The notes beneath the pieces are model-generated. The model was not told the origin of the DNA. It searched no databases and saw nothing but the letters and a program-made list of their open reading frames with translations. DNA of 64,000 nucleotides from Thamnaconus septentrionalis. Lineage: Eukaryota > Chordata > Actinopteri > Tetraodontiformes > Monacanthidae. The position numbers were made by a program, and so were the translations under genes. This document shows, piece after piece, positions 53,370-64,000 of this stretch (position 1 is its first letter; the number at the start of each line of letters is the position of its first letter). The stretch covers positions 18,955,861-19,019,860 of the forward strand of contig CM020501.1 of NCBI GenBank assembly GCA_009823395.1, read 5' to 3'.

Positions 53370-56300
53370 TTACGAAGTAATTTTCCGTTATTTCTTTATT
53401 GGACAAATGTGACCTACGTCCTTTATTGTTATTCGTGGTTTTCTGAGTTTTTTTGTTTTACGTCCGATATTTCCAAAGTATTGCCGCCTCCATAACCGCT
53501 ATTTGTTTCTCCAGATTGCAGCTAAAATTGGCGGAGATGGAGTTCCAACAGTAGGCAACAATGGCGGTGCTGAGAGCTATCCATTCACATCACAGAAGAG
53601 AGCTCTAGAAGAAGCAGGTTCGAAATAAGCACAAAAGCTTTTTGTTCCCCAAGCACTCAGCTTCTCTGTATCATGAGTCTCACTTTATTTTTCTGTTTTT
53701 AGACGAACCTGAAGCCAAGAAGTTGGCGCCACAGAGTGACGACGATTCCGAATTATGTAGGTTAAAGTGACACGTCAGTCCTGTGTGATGCAGAACGCTC
53801 TCTGGGTTACTGTCTGCACACTGAAGCCTTTTCTTTTCTCTTTCAGCAATTGAAGCTCAGCTGGCAGCTCTGTCCCAACAAAGGTATCATGTTCATCCTA
53901 GTTTAACGTTCACATTGCCTGAGTGTTGTAGTAGAAAGACGTTCCTCTACTCATTCCCTGTCTTTCCAGCGGTCGGCCCTCCACAATGACGGAAGAGTGC
54001 CGCATACCTGACAGCATGGTTGGTCTCAGTGAGTACAAGCACATGCATTGCAACGAAAATCCCGTATTGTGACATAATGGATCTGAAAACTAAAATCTAA
54101 ATCTCTTTGCACCAAAGTCATTGGCCGAGGAGGTGAACAGATCAACAAAATCCAGCAGGACTCTGGCTGCAAGGTCCAGATTGCGCACGGTCAGCTACGC
54201 ACGAACGCTCAGTCAATCAAATAGAAGGGGTTTCCTAATCGTTCTTTAATCCAAAAATATTTTCATCATTTTTGCAGACAGCGCCGGTCTTCCAGAAAGA
54301 ACTGTTTCTCTGACCGGGTCTCCAGATGCCATAGGGTAAGTTTGTGCAGTAGAAATTCCCTATGGGATTGAGCAATCAAACCCTCTGGCAAAAACATTTT
54401 GCGTTGTGTTGTTCGCCAGTCTTCAGCCATTTCAACACTCGGCTCTCATTTTCAGGAGAGCCAAGGCGTTCATCGACGACATTGTCTCAAGGGGTCACGA
54501 CATGTCCAATGGACAGTCGGGTTCCATGCAGGAGATGATCATCCCTGCAGGAAAGGCTGGCCTTATTATCGGCAAAGGGGGAGAGACCATCAAACAGCTG
54601 CAGGTTAGACACAGTGGACCTTTTTAATGTGACTTTAACAAGTTGATAAGTCGACGTAAGATATGTGAAAAGACCAAGTTGACAAATTAAATACAGGTAC
54701 AATCTGTGTAAACAACTCAACAACCTGTTATTGTAAATAATCCCCAGGAGCGAGCTGGTGTTAAGATGATTCTTATTCAAGATGGATCTCAGCCACCCAA
54801 CATTGATAAACCTCTGCGCATCATTGGAGACCCTTACAAAGTGCAGGTACTTTGTAAAACATTCAGAGGAGTCTTGTTGTTTTCCCTTCTCTTTGCTACA
54901 AGAATTAGTGACGTGTGCTTTTTCTGCCTTCGTCCAGCAAGCAAAAGAAATGGTTAATGAGATTCTTCGAGAACGGGACCACGCAGGTTTTGGGGACAGA
55001 AATGAATATGGATCGAGGATGGGAGGGGGAGGAGGAGGAGGAGGAGGAGGTGGCGGCAACATCGAAGTAAGTCACTTTTTTTGTTGTTCTAATGAAGATA
55101 AATTTGTAAATGTCTCTCGTAAAAAAGATGTTCTTTTAAGGTCAACCTACCTGATTGAATTTAATCCAATCTGCAATACCACAGATTTCCGTCCCAAGAC
55201 ACTCTGTTGGTGTTGTTATCGGCCGAAACGGCGAGATGATCAAAAAGATCCAGAGCGACGCTGGAGTGAAGATCCAGTTCAAACCAGGTGGGTGGTCTTG
55301 GATGCTTCTAGATGGATGGAGTGATTTGGTTACCCACCACATAGGAGAAGAAATATCATGTCAATTGAAAATGAACAGAAGCATTACAACAACATTGTGT
55401 GTCTTTGAAGCCCCAGAATATTTAGCTCTTTACTAAAGTTACTCTTAAAACGTTTAAAAATAAAATGATGAAATACAGGTAATATAATTTCTTCAAGTTC
55501 AGCGGGCCAGATTGAAAAGCTTGACCGGCCGCGTATGCGCAGTTTGCGCATGCCTGTTCTAAGCTGTGGCTGAACCCAGCGTAGCTTTTCCTGCAAGATC
55601 AGAATCATCGTCAGTCCAAGCTAAGGAACCGTCTCGTTCTTTTGTGGTCCCTTGCAGATGATGGTACAGGTCCGGATAAGATCGCCCACATAATGGGACC
55701 GCCGGACCAGTGTCAGCACGCAGCGTCCATCATCACTGACCTCCTTCAGAGCATCCGCGCCCGTGAGGAGGGGGGCCAGGGGGTAGGTGCAGCGTGCAGC
55801 TCGACGGCCCAAGCTGAAAACGGAGGCGAGGTTTTGCTGCTAAACAACACCGTTTGTCTCCCCAGGGTCCCCCAGGCGCTGGCTCAGGGATGCCCCCTGG
55901 TGGACGGGGCCGAGGCCGAGGCCAGGGAGGCTGGGGGCCTCCGGGTGGAGAGATGACCTTCTCCATTCCTGCTCACAAGTGCGGGCTCGTCATTGGCAGA
56001 GGCGGCGAGAGCGTCAAGGCCATCAACCAGCAGACCGGCGCCTTCGTGGAGATTTCCCGTCAGCCTCCACCAAACGGCGACCCGAACTTCAAACTGTTCA
56101 CCATCCGGGGGTCCCCGCAGCAGATTGACCACGCCAAGCAGCTCATAGAGGAGAAGATTGAGGTGCAGCAGAGACTCGGAGAGCAACCATCCAAAACTTC
56201 TGTCTTCATTATTTAGTTTTTTGTTTTTGTTTTTTATTTTTTGTTAAATACTTAAACGCGTCCATTTGCTCTATCTAGGCTCCATTGTGTCCAGTAGGGG

Positions 56301-57262
56301 GTGGTCCTGGACCAGGAGGTCCAGGTGGCCCAATGGGTCCCTATAATCCAAACCCTTATAACGCAGGCCCTCCTGGTGGTGCTCCTCAGTAAGTGCAGTG
56401 TAATAATGCCTCACTGTAGAAGATAGTATTTTTATGGCTTGTATTATGTGTTATATTTACTGTGATGGTCCTGTTCTCCCCAGTGGAGTTCCACCTGGAG
56501 GTCCCCAGTTCTGTCCTCAGGGTTGGGGTAGCACTTATCAGCAATGGCAAGCTCCAGGTCCACAAGACCCCAGTGAGTAGCTTTTGTTGTTTTGTTTTTT
56601 TCATTTTCCCCTCCTGTTAATGAGCCTTTCTGTCCCCCCAAGTAAACCCTTTTATTGTATCATGTATTTTTTCCCTCTTTCCCAGGTAAGGCAGCGGCAG
56701 ACCAGAATGCAGCTTGGGCAGCATACTATGCACAGTATTATGGCCAACAGCCAGGTGGCGCCATGGGAGCCCAGGCTCCAGGAGCACCAGGAGAACAACC
56801 ACAAGCAGCTCCAGCCCCTGGGGGGCAGCCAGACTACACCAAAGCCTGGGAGGAGTACTATAAGAAAATGGGCATGAGTGAGTTAGAAATGCTGTACTAT
56901 ATAAATGAATTGTAGTCTGAGGTCCCTGTTACCTCCAGAAAATGAATGAACAAGTGTTGCCTGGACCACATTTATCACATGGCTTGTAATGGATTTGCTG
57001 TTGGTCCGTCAAGGTGCCTCGAGATGAACTCACAGATCCAAGTCATTCATATTGTTTCTGTACTTTTTTTTTTTAAATTCTCTTCACAAATTCTCTCGCG
57101 TCAGGGCCGGTGATGGTGTTAAATATAAAAAAAAGGTTGCTGCAGATTCAGTAAAGAGCGAACCCTTACCCTACCCTTCTTGTGTTTCCAGGCCAACCGG
57201 CCGGAGGGGCGGCTGCTGCTCCAGGTGCACCAGCCTCCACAGCAGGAGCGGGAGCGGGAGCA

Positions 57263-57293
<31 letters not shown>

Positions 57294-57544
57294 GCGGCCA
57301 GCAGGACTACAGCGCCGCCTGGGCCGAGTACTACAGACAGCAGGCTGCTTACTACGGACAGGGAGGGCAGGCGGCTGGACAGGCAGCTGCTCCACAGCAG
57401 GGACAGGTAATTTATTAATGTTGGAATAGTTTTCATTCTTTCTTTAAAAAAAAAAAGAAAAAAAAAAGTTTTCATCATTGCGGTGCATTCTTTTGAAATA
57501 ATCTAACTAAATTTCCTCTTATGCAATTTCTTTAGGCCCAGTAA
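52397..57544 (+). CDS. khsrp: KH-type splicing regulatory protein (KSRP/FUBP2)
   Basis: KSRP binds AU-rich elements in mRNAs, promotes their decay, and acts in splicing and microRNA processing. Eighteen exons join in phase: 52397-52480, 53515-53617, 53703-53756, 53847-53883, 53970-54028, 54118-54189, 54278-54335, 54456-54603, 54748-54846, 54938-55066, 55185-55287, 55658-55782, 55866-56162, 56279-56388, 56484-56572, 56686-56877, 57192-57406 and 57536-57544, giving 660 residues (human 711). Four KH domains carry intact GxxG loops at residues 115 (GRGG), 195 (GKGG), 294 (GRNG) and 401 (GRGG). The N-terminus reads [20 protein letters not shown], without the long Gly/Pro region of mammals. The C-terminus has [12 protein letters not shown] and [13 protein letters not shown] boxes, separated by a nine-alanine run. 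The KH1-KH4 wording is closer to KHSRP than FUBP1 ([29 protein letters not shown]). The last exon codes only Ala-Gln-stop. Confidence 0.95.
53329..53370. repeat. (ATT)n microsatellite in khsrp intron 1
   Basis: Trinucleotide run of about 14 units. Confidence 0.95.
55359..55556. mobile_element. Copy of the 16.3-kb hAT-like family in khsrp intron 11
   Basis: It shares GTCAATTGAAAATGAACA with the 50.3-kb copy and the right end GCGCATGCCTG. The left end is not exact. Confidence 0.6.
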
Positions 57545-58760
57545 ATCACCTGTGCGGTCTGTTCAACTCTTCTATCGGCTCTCTGGACTGGTATTTTCTA
57601 TTAAAAGATTTTGTCTTTGGCTTTAAAAATACAAGACAACAGCTGACTCATCAGTCAAGAGATTTTTCTCCTCTAATCTTCTGGCTTGGTAAGCCTAGGT
57701 TGATGACTGATAGGAAAAAGGGAACCCATTTTGCCCGTGCAATGCACCAAGCACTAAATAACTACTTGGGTGATAATTCAGAAACTTACTGAATCTGTTT
57801 TCATCTTGTCCACTCTTTGGTAAAAGTCGGATCCTTTTTTCCCTCCTCAGAAATGTGAAATAACAACCAAGTCAGCATTTTAGCTCGCACATCATCATCC
57901 TCTTCATCGTCACTGACACATACAAGTCTTTTTTCCCATCAATTTGTTGTGGGTGAAAAAAAAATGGTCTAGCAGTATTTTGAATATATCAGAAATTATG
58001 TTTGTAAGGAAATACAATAATGCTCGTCTTTGTTGGTACTTTTTGTTTGATTTTTAACGAAGACATTCCCAGTGTTTAAGTTGCAGGATTTCTCCCTGCT
58101 TTTATGATTTTTAGTTTTTAATTTTATTAATTAAAATGATTTGTTTTCCGAAAGGGGGCTGTGTGTCTGCAGCAAATGCTAGTGGCTGAAGTGTGTATGT
58201 AAAAGTGGGGCTGTAATAAGGCCCAAACTGTATGAAAGCACGTAGGTTGATTTTTCTTTGTGCGTCTGAATGAGTTTGGTATGCTTGGCTGCCCCCCATT
58301 TTTAATTTCTTCATTATTGGAGATTTTTTTTTCAATAGTTTAATTTACTGTTTGGTGATTTTGTTTTTGTTTTTGTTTTTTTACAGCTTGTTTTTAAAAT
58401 ACTAAAAAATAAACGGGAAAACACTCAAACCTCACTTGTGGTCTGCTTTTTATGTTTAATGCTATTTTTTACTTGTGCAATGACGTAAAAATCATAAATG
58501 GTATTGGGACAACGTCTTATAGTTTGTCATATCATTACTAATACCGGAAATGTAACTGGTTTCTGTTTACCAAGACCCCTCTCGAACCGGGCGTTTTGAC
58601 CCGCCCGGTTCACGGTTGGCTGCGGCCAACCCGCCTTTTTTTTTTTTGTTTTGTTTTGGTTCTGCCGAAATCGCATCCGGGTGGCGCGAGAGCTCGCTGG
58701 CTAGAGGCACCACCACGCGGACCAATCGCAAGCGTCCCGAGCGCAGCGGTTCAGTGGGAG
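57545..58760. other. khsrp 3' UTR and spacer to dcaf15
   Basis: The long 3' UTR ends near AATAAA at 58408-58413. The stretch 58590-58760 is GC-rich and should hold the dcaf15 promoter and 5' UTR. No other gene is seen. Confidence 0.65.
58408..58413 (+). promoter_or_regulatory. AATAAA poly(A) signal of khsrp
   Basis: Canonical hexamer about 860 bases after the khsrp stop, followed by TG-rich sequence. Confidence 0.65.
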
Positions 58761-61700
58761 ATGGCGCCCAGCTCGAAATCTGAAAAGGACGACAGCAAAC
58801 AGAAGGCTCAGAGGAAACACAAAGAGCATGTGGTGAAGCTTCTAGTGCGTGGCAGGGTAGGTTCGGCTACGGTGGTGCCCTCGGCGTCAACAATCACGAC
58901 GTTGCTGGCTTACTAACGCGTTTTTAGTGCTGTCCTTTTGTGACGGAAGCCGCCTCTCTAGGGCAGCAGCAGCAGCCTCCGCTAGCATAGCCTGGCAGCT
59001 AGCCGTGGAGTCTAATGGCAGGCTAGTGGCTAATTAGCTGATTGTACCAGTTACAAATAAATGTTGTTCTCCTACTTATTACCGGTCCGTGTGGGGTTTC
59101 CCACCTGCATGCAGCTAGCTCCGCATTAAACTGGATTCTTTGATAGCCTTGTGCATTGTTTAACAAATGAAAAGGTGCACCTTGAGCTAGGCTAATAAAC
59201 AAATTGCAAGTTTGGCCACTAATCAGCTCACAAACAGCTTGCGATCCGCTGTGCTGGTTGAAGATGCGCTGCGGTGCCGAAGCAGTCAGTGGTCGGGATG
59301 TGGGGATGCGGCAATAAGTGTGGGCCTTTAACCTTTGGAAGGCAAAGAATAAAGAATATTCTTTGTGCATTGACCTCACTGACTCTGCATCTTGTTGCAC
59401 CGTGTGTTGTCTTCTTTCATTCTCCGACTTTCAGCTGACTGGCCAGTTTTCACAGCGGCTCTTCAGGAAGCTGCCGCCCCGGGTGTGTGTCCCCCTGAAG
59501 AACATTGTGAGCGAGGAGTTCCTGGAAGAAGGGTCAGTGTCGGTGTGAGCCGAGCTTTTCAAATCTATTCCTCCCCGTTTCATCCAGCAAGCAAGCAACC
59601 ACCTGCTGGATGCGGCAATTATAAATGCTGGAAAAGTGAAGATTTGTCAGCGGTATTTCCATGAAGCCATCATGAGGCTTGAATTAATTTTCCTTCTAGA
59701 CACATCTTCCTCGGCTTCACCAAATGTGGCCGCTACGTCCTGTCCTACACCTGTGACTGCGGCACAGACGATGACTCCTTCTTTACCTACTACCTTTACT
59801 GGTGGGAGTTCAACCTGCACAGCAAACTCAAACAGGTGAACAGAAAAGTCCTCACTCAAATGCAAATGAGATGACGTGTTTTGATCTTTTCATACACACA
59901 CATCATTTATCCCCAGACTGCTGTTGAGCAGTCTAGAATTGATTGATGGTTGATTTTCTCCAAAAGGAACAAAAAAAGAAAATTATATATTTAGCCCCCT
60001 GTTTCCAGCTTTCTGCTAAAAAAAAAAAAGAAAAAGAAAAAAGTATATATATAGCCCTTTAGTTTATTATGCCAATATGATGTATGTGTCACATTGTGTA
60101 TATGTGATTAGAGTTCTCTTTCTTTTTGCACTTCAGGGCCATCACGTGCGTCTGTTTGCAGGGGTGGAAATCTACAGCGACCTTTACCTGACCGTGTGCG
60201 AGTGGCCCAATGACCACTCCAAAATCGTCATATTTGGCTTCAAGTAAGAAACGGGGCAAAAAAAGCATTCAAACTTGCAGCAAGTGACCGGAATAACGCG
60301 TGGGTTTGTGCGTCTCCTCCCGTCCTCTCAGCACTCGGAGTTCCAGCTCCCTGCTGATGAACCTGATGATGAGCGAGGAGAACAACAGGGACATCTACAT
60401 CACCATCCTCTCCATGCCTCCCACTGTACCGTGCAGCAAGTGCTGCCCCGTACCCACGAGCATGACCGTCCCCACAGGTGGAAAAACCAAACACTCTTCA
60501 AGGTCCGGCTGCTTGGTTGCTAGAAATCCTTTCCCTCCAGACTGTTTCTGTATTTCTTTTCCCACAGGAAACAGGGAGTGCCTGGATCACGGCTATGTGC
60601 TCCACAGCAGGTACCAGGTGGTCTATCCGTTCCCCACCTTCCAGCCTGCCTTCCAGCTTAAGAAGGACCAAGTTATCCTGCTCAACACCAGCTACTCTCT
60701 GGTGGCCTGTGGAATCTCACTCTGCCCAGGTAGCACCAGCACGGACATGCGTGTCCTCCTCTGGACTCGGTTCTCATCACCTCAATCAATTTAACAGTTT
60801 CAAAATCATAACAATAACCAGTATGATTTTTTTTCAGAAGCTTCTTAAGTGAGTAAGTCACCAGTTGGAATTTATGGAAAAGTCAAAGGAAGATGAAAAA
60901 AAATCAAGCATGTCAGCATTAATGCATTAATCGCGATTAATTAAATATAATACATAACGCGTAAAAATTTTTTTTAATCACATCTCAAACGTAATGCCGG
61001 GTTCACACCGGAAGCGAAAGCGCCGCGGAACAAAGCCCGCTTCTTTTCTGCGTCCTTGTTAACCAGTGGTGTCGGTCAGACCAGATGGGAAGCGGCACGC
61101 ACCTCTGCGGCCAGCTCACACTGTGCAACGGTCGTTTCGGCGTCTGGTGTATTTTGTGCGCGAGCCGTGAGCGATCCACGTCTAGCTGGACAGGAAGTCA
61201 CTCAAAGAAATGATGAAAAAAATAGCTCTGAATGGGAGTAAACAACAGCTGGGCAGAAGCGCTTGTTGACAGTCGTGGAGAAATGCCCGTCTAGTGTGAA
61301 AAGCAGGGCTGCGGCTCGCGTGCGATTTTCGTGTGCCAAATATCAACCGCATTCGGTGTGAACCCGGCGTGAGCCTTTTTGTCCCTTTTATTAACCCGTA
61401 TTCTGCCCCTCTGTCCAGAAATACTTCAGTTTATGGGGTTAAAACTGCCTGAAGTGCAAAATAACAGAATTTTACACATGCAATTCGAACCGCGATTAAT
61501 CGCAGTTAACTATGAAGATTCTGCGATTAATCACGATTAAAAAACTTAATCGTTTGACAGCCCTAGGAAAAAAATCCCATGGCAGAAATGTCAGGGAAAA
61601 AATGCTGTGTTTTAAAAAAGATTTTGACGGGACTTATGTTAAGTTAATGGAAAGCACCTTTATCCTCAAAGGTCTAAAAGCTGAGAAAAAAAAAATCAGC

Positions 61701-61828
61701 AGAGTGAGCCGACTGTCGTCATATCGAAGACTCATACCAGTTGCTGCTTCTTGTGTCTTGTGTGCAGGCAAGCGGGGTCAAAGGTCGCAGATCCTTTACA
61801 CCAAAGGAGCGACGCCGTCGGACCAAGA

Positions 61829-61861
<33 letters not shown>

Positions 61862-62617
61862 CCCCTCCCCTTCCCCCGCCCTCTCCCCCTCCGCCACCTC
61901 GCTACCTCAGGGGTCCCCGGAGAGCCGCCCGCTGCCCAGCAGAGACCCCCCCGTCCCTTCGTCTCCGAGCCAATCGCAGGCCGCCGTGCGGGCCCGGGAG
62001 TTCGCTGCGGACCTCTTCAGGCGGGCTCAGGGGGGAGGGGGGAGGGAGAGCGAGGGTGCGGCTGAGAGCAGAGCACCGAGCCCCGGCGACAAGGGACCAA
62101 CCGCAGAGAGGAAGGAGGAGGAAGAGGAGGTGGAGGAAGAGGAGGAGGAGGAGGAGGAGGAGGAGGAGCGAAGTTGCGCAGAGAGGAAAGAGGGCGAGAG
62201 ACGGACTACTTCAACTCGGCCGTGCCACTTTGACCGGCAGGCGGCGTCTTCCCCCCCTCCTCCGTCCACCCCCGACACCCCCGACCCCTCCAACCCCCCC
62301 GACCCCCTCGGCCCAGGACGCCGGCCCCGGCGAGCCCGCGTACGTCAACTACTCGCGGCTGAACTACCAGCTGAAGGACTGGCCGCTGAGCAGGAGGGAG
62401 CAGGACCTGTGCGGTGAGACGCCGCCACACGTCTGCAAAAGGAGGAGAGGCGGGGGGGGGAGGGGTGGGCCAAGCTGTCAATCAAACCGCCTCGGTTTTC
62501 CGTCCGTGCAGGTTACGCCGACGACAAAGTCCAGTTGCCCTTCACGGTCACAGACCTGATGGGCCGGAAGCTGCAGCTGGTGGACGAGCCTCACAGCGGG
62601 CAGGTGCGTGTTGGCGT

Positions 62618-62663
<46 letters not shown>

Positions 62664-62993
62664 GCTGCTGCGGGTCTTCAGTTTGTTTTGCAGCGGAAGG
62701 AAATCTCTTGTTTGAGGTGTTGCTGTCCCTCCCCTGCAGAGCGTCTGTGTGGAGCAGCTCACCCTCGACTTCGAGTATCTCATCAACGAGGTGATCCGAC
62801 GAGATGCCGAGTGGGCGCCGCAGTTCTGCTCTGTCAATGACTATGACGTGGTGATACTGGAGGTCAGCGTGCACGGTCGCGCTCGCACACACACACACAC
62901 ACACACACGACACATTTTCTAAACCCCACTGCTGTTTTTGCTATTGTTTGTGGTCTTATTGCTCATCAAGACGTGTATTTTAACTTCAATCTT

Positions 62994-63032
<39 letters not shown>

Positions 63033-63347
63033 GTGCTTCAGGTTTCTCCTGAAACCAACATGGTGATGATCAGCATCGGCCTGCTCTTACTGGCCTTCCC
63101 CAACTCTGACGAGGAGCACTGCAGGTGTTGATTCTTCAAAATAAGAAACAAAACGCTCCAGGCACTTTTACTGCATCAGCAGGTTTTCCCTCCGTCCCTC
63201 CCTGCTAAAAACCTGCTGCTTGTTTTCTTTTGATTTCCTCAGGCCAAACACCTACCATTCCAACCTCCAGGTCAGCTGGGACCTCAACACTGGCGTGTGC
63301 TGCACGGTGGGCGTCGGCGACCTCCGGGAGGTCAGGGATCAGACCAG
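58761..63347 (+). CDS. dcaf15: DCAF15, substrate receptor of the CUL4-DDB1 ubiquitin ligase (3' end beyond window)
   Basis: DCAF15 docks substrates on CRL4 with DDA1 and is the receptor engaged by aryl sulfonamide degraders such as indisulam. Exons in phase: 58761-58856, 59435-59532, 59700-59835, 60137-60243, 60332-60477, 60568-60729, 61768-62413 (see below), 62512-62603, 62740-62862, 63042-63124 and 63243-63347. Diagnostic stretches are [57 protein letters not shown] and [17 protein letters not shown]. The 61768-62413 segment encodes a Ser/Pro/Glu-rich linker and then [13 protein letters not shown]. These two parts are in different frames. Removing a 187-bp intron at 62130-62316 (donor GTGGAG, acceptor CGGCCCAG) restores phase, but an indel in the GAG-rich run is also possible. 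The last domain, about 75 residues in human, lies right of the window. Confidence 0.92.
60900..61567. mobile_element. Nested repeat: AATCGCGATTAA-type element interrupted by a GCCGGGTTCACACCG element
   Basis: The outer sequence has ATTAATCGCGATTAATTA at its left and GCGATTAATCACGATTAA...TTTGACAGCCCTA at its right. The inner element runs from GCCGGGTTCACACCG (about 60994) to the perfect inverted match CGGTGTGAACCCGGC (about 61368). It lies in dcaf15 intron 6. No transposase was found. Confidence 0.65.
62620..62659. repeat. (CA)n microsatellite in dcaf15 intron 8
   Basis: Dinucleotide run. A shorter one at 62887-62908 and a (TG)n run at 62999-63031 lie in the intron before exon 63042-63124. 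Confidence 0.95.
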
Positions 63348-63356
63348 GTGAAGAGG

Positions 63357-63358
<2 letters not shown>

Positions 63359-63400
<42 letters not shown>
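63359..63400. repeat. (CA)n microsatellite at the insertion site of hAT copy 2
   Basis: Dinucleotide run of about 20 units. The following hAT element appears to have inserted into it. Confidence 0.95.
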
Positions 63401-63406
<6 letters not shown>

Positions 63407-63964
63407 GTTGGGATTACTCCATAAAAGTAGTCCAACTACTGATTACTGATTACTCCTTAAAAAGTAATCTAATTACTTCTTCAACTACTTTGTTTCATCA
63501 GTAATCAGTTACTAATTACTTATTACTTTAGTTAAAAAAGATAAAGTAACAGATGAGAACGTCTTGTTTCCTGCACGTAAGGTACAACGAACCACAGCAT
63601 TCTTTGATTTAGACCAGATGAACTCAAAATACTGTTTGTATTTCAGCTATCAAACAGAATCCCTGCTTTATCTTTTTCTGCCGCCATGCTTGTTTTGGTG
63701 CGTCGTCACACATCAATGACGTTGCATTGCACAGCTGCATCATCAATCTGCGACATTGTTGTTTTTGGTTGTTTTTCTAAATTTCAGACATTTTGTGGAT
63801 AATAAGACATTTATAACTTGCAAAATATTTCGTGAAAGTAATGGAATTGTTACGTGATAAAGTAATTATGATGTAATTACCAGTTTTGTCACAGTAATCC
63901 CGTAGTAAAAAGTAGTTTAATTACAGTAGTGGATTACTTAGTAATAGATTACACGCCAACACTG
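63400..63964. mobile_element. hAT-type nonautonomous element, copy 2 (inverted relative to 42918)
   Basis: It begins CAGTATTGTTGGGATTACTC and ends TAGATTACACGCCAACACTG, the reverse complement of copy 1's left end. Flanks CACACACA and CACACACG match at 7 of 8 bases, but the CA repeat makes this weak evidence alone. It lies in the dcaf15 intron after the exon ending at 63347. Confidence 0.85.
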
Positions 63965-64000
63965 CACACACGCACTGAGGTGCTTGTCGCGGAGCTCCGC

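Noticed and set aside
54487..55062. 191-codon minus-strand frame starting with poly-Pro
   Set aside because: Antisense of khsrp exons 8-10. The poly-Pro is the complement of the GGA repeat.
61741..62559. 272-codon Pro/Arg-rich frame over dcaf15
   Set aside because: Mostly the wrong frame of the low-complexity linker. Only its end ([11 protein letters not shown]) is real dcaf15 coding.

Overview
The window is nuclear DNA from a ray-finned fish, most likely a percomorph teleost. Coding exons are short with GT-AG introns, microsatellites are dense ((CA)n, (ATT)n, (CAG)n, and an (AT)n run of about 250 bp), and many small hAT-type and other terminal-inverted-repeat elements are present. All exon chains were rebuilt by hand from splice sites and reading phase. 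Gene names rest on remembered vertebrate protein sequences, and no database was searched.

Layout, left to right: (1) 393-3999, minus strand: 5' half of aspscr1 (TUG), running off the left edge. (2) 4916-9073, plus: notum, complete, head-to-head with aspscr1 and carrying a translated (CAG)17 tract. (3) 10263-20806, minus: tmc6 (EVER1), 20 coding exons. (4) 26464-32129, plus: tmc8 (EVER2), 16 coding exons, divergent from tmc6 as in mammals. (5) 32855-37486 and 38157-42267, plus: two tandem membrane receptors, each with a signal peptide, four Ig-like domains, one TM helix and a short tail. They sit where mammals carry C17orf99 (IL-40). (6) 43596-45123, minus: a small R4-type RGS. (7) 46970-50821, plus: a SCaMC mitochondrial carrier with four EF-hands, probably the slc25a41 orthologue. 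(8) 52397-57544, plus: khsrp, with four KH domains. (9) 58761 to the right edge, plus: dcaf15, incomplete at its 3' end.

The left half matches human 17q25 content (ASPSCR1, NOTUM, TMC6, TMC8, C17orf99 position). The right half matches human 19p13 content (SLC25A41, KHSRP, DCAF15). The RGS gene lies at the junction. The genes do not form one pathway. TMC6 and TMC8 are known partners in an ER complex with CIB1, and the Ig receptors look like a local immune-type family.

The most interesting items are the tandem Ig receptors as possible fish relatives of the IL-40 locus, the EF-hand-bearing slc25a41-like gene, the homopolymeric glutamine tract in Notum, an altered TMC signature in tmc8, and a reading-frame break in the low-complexity part of dcaf15.
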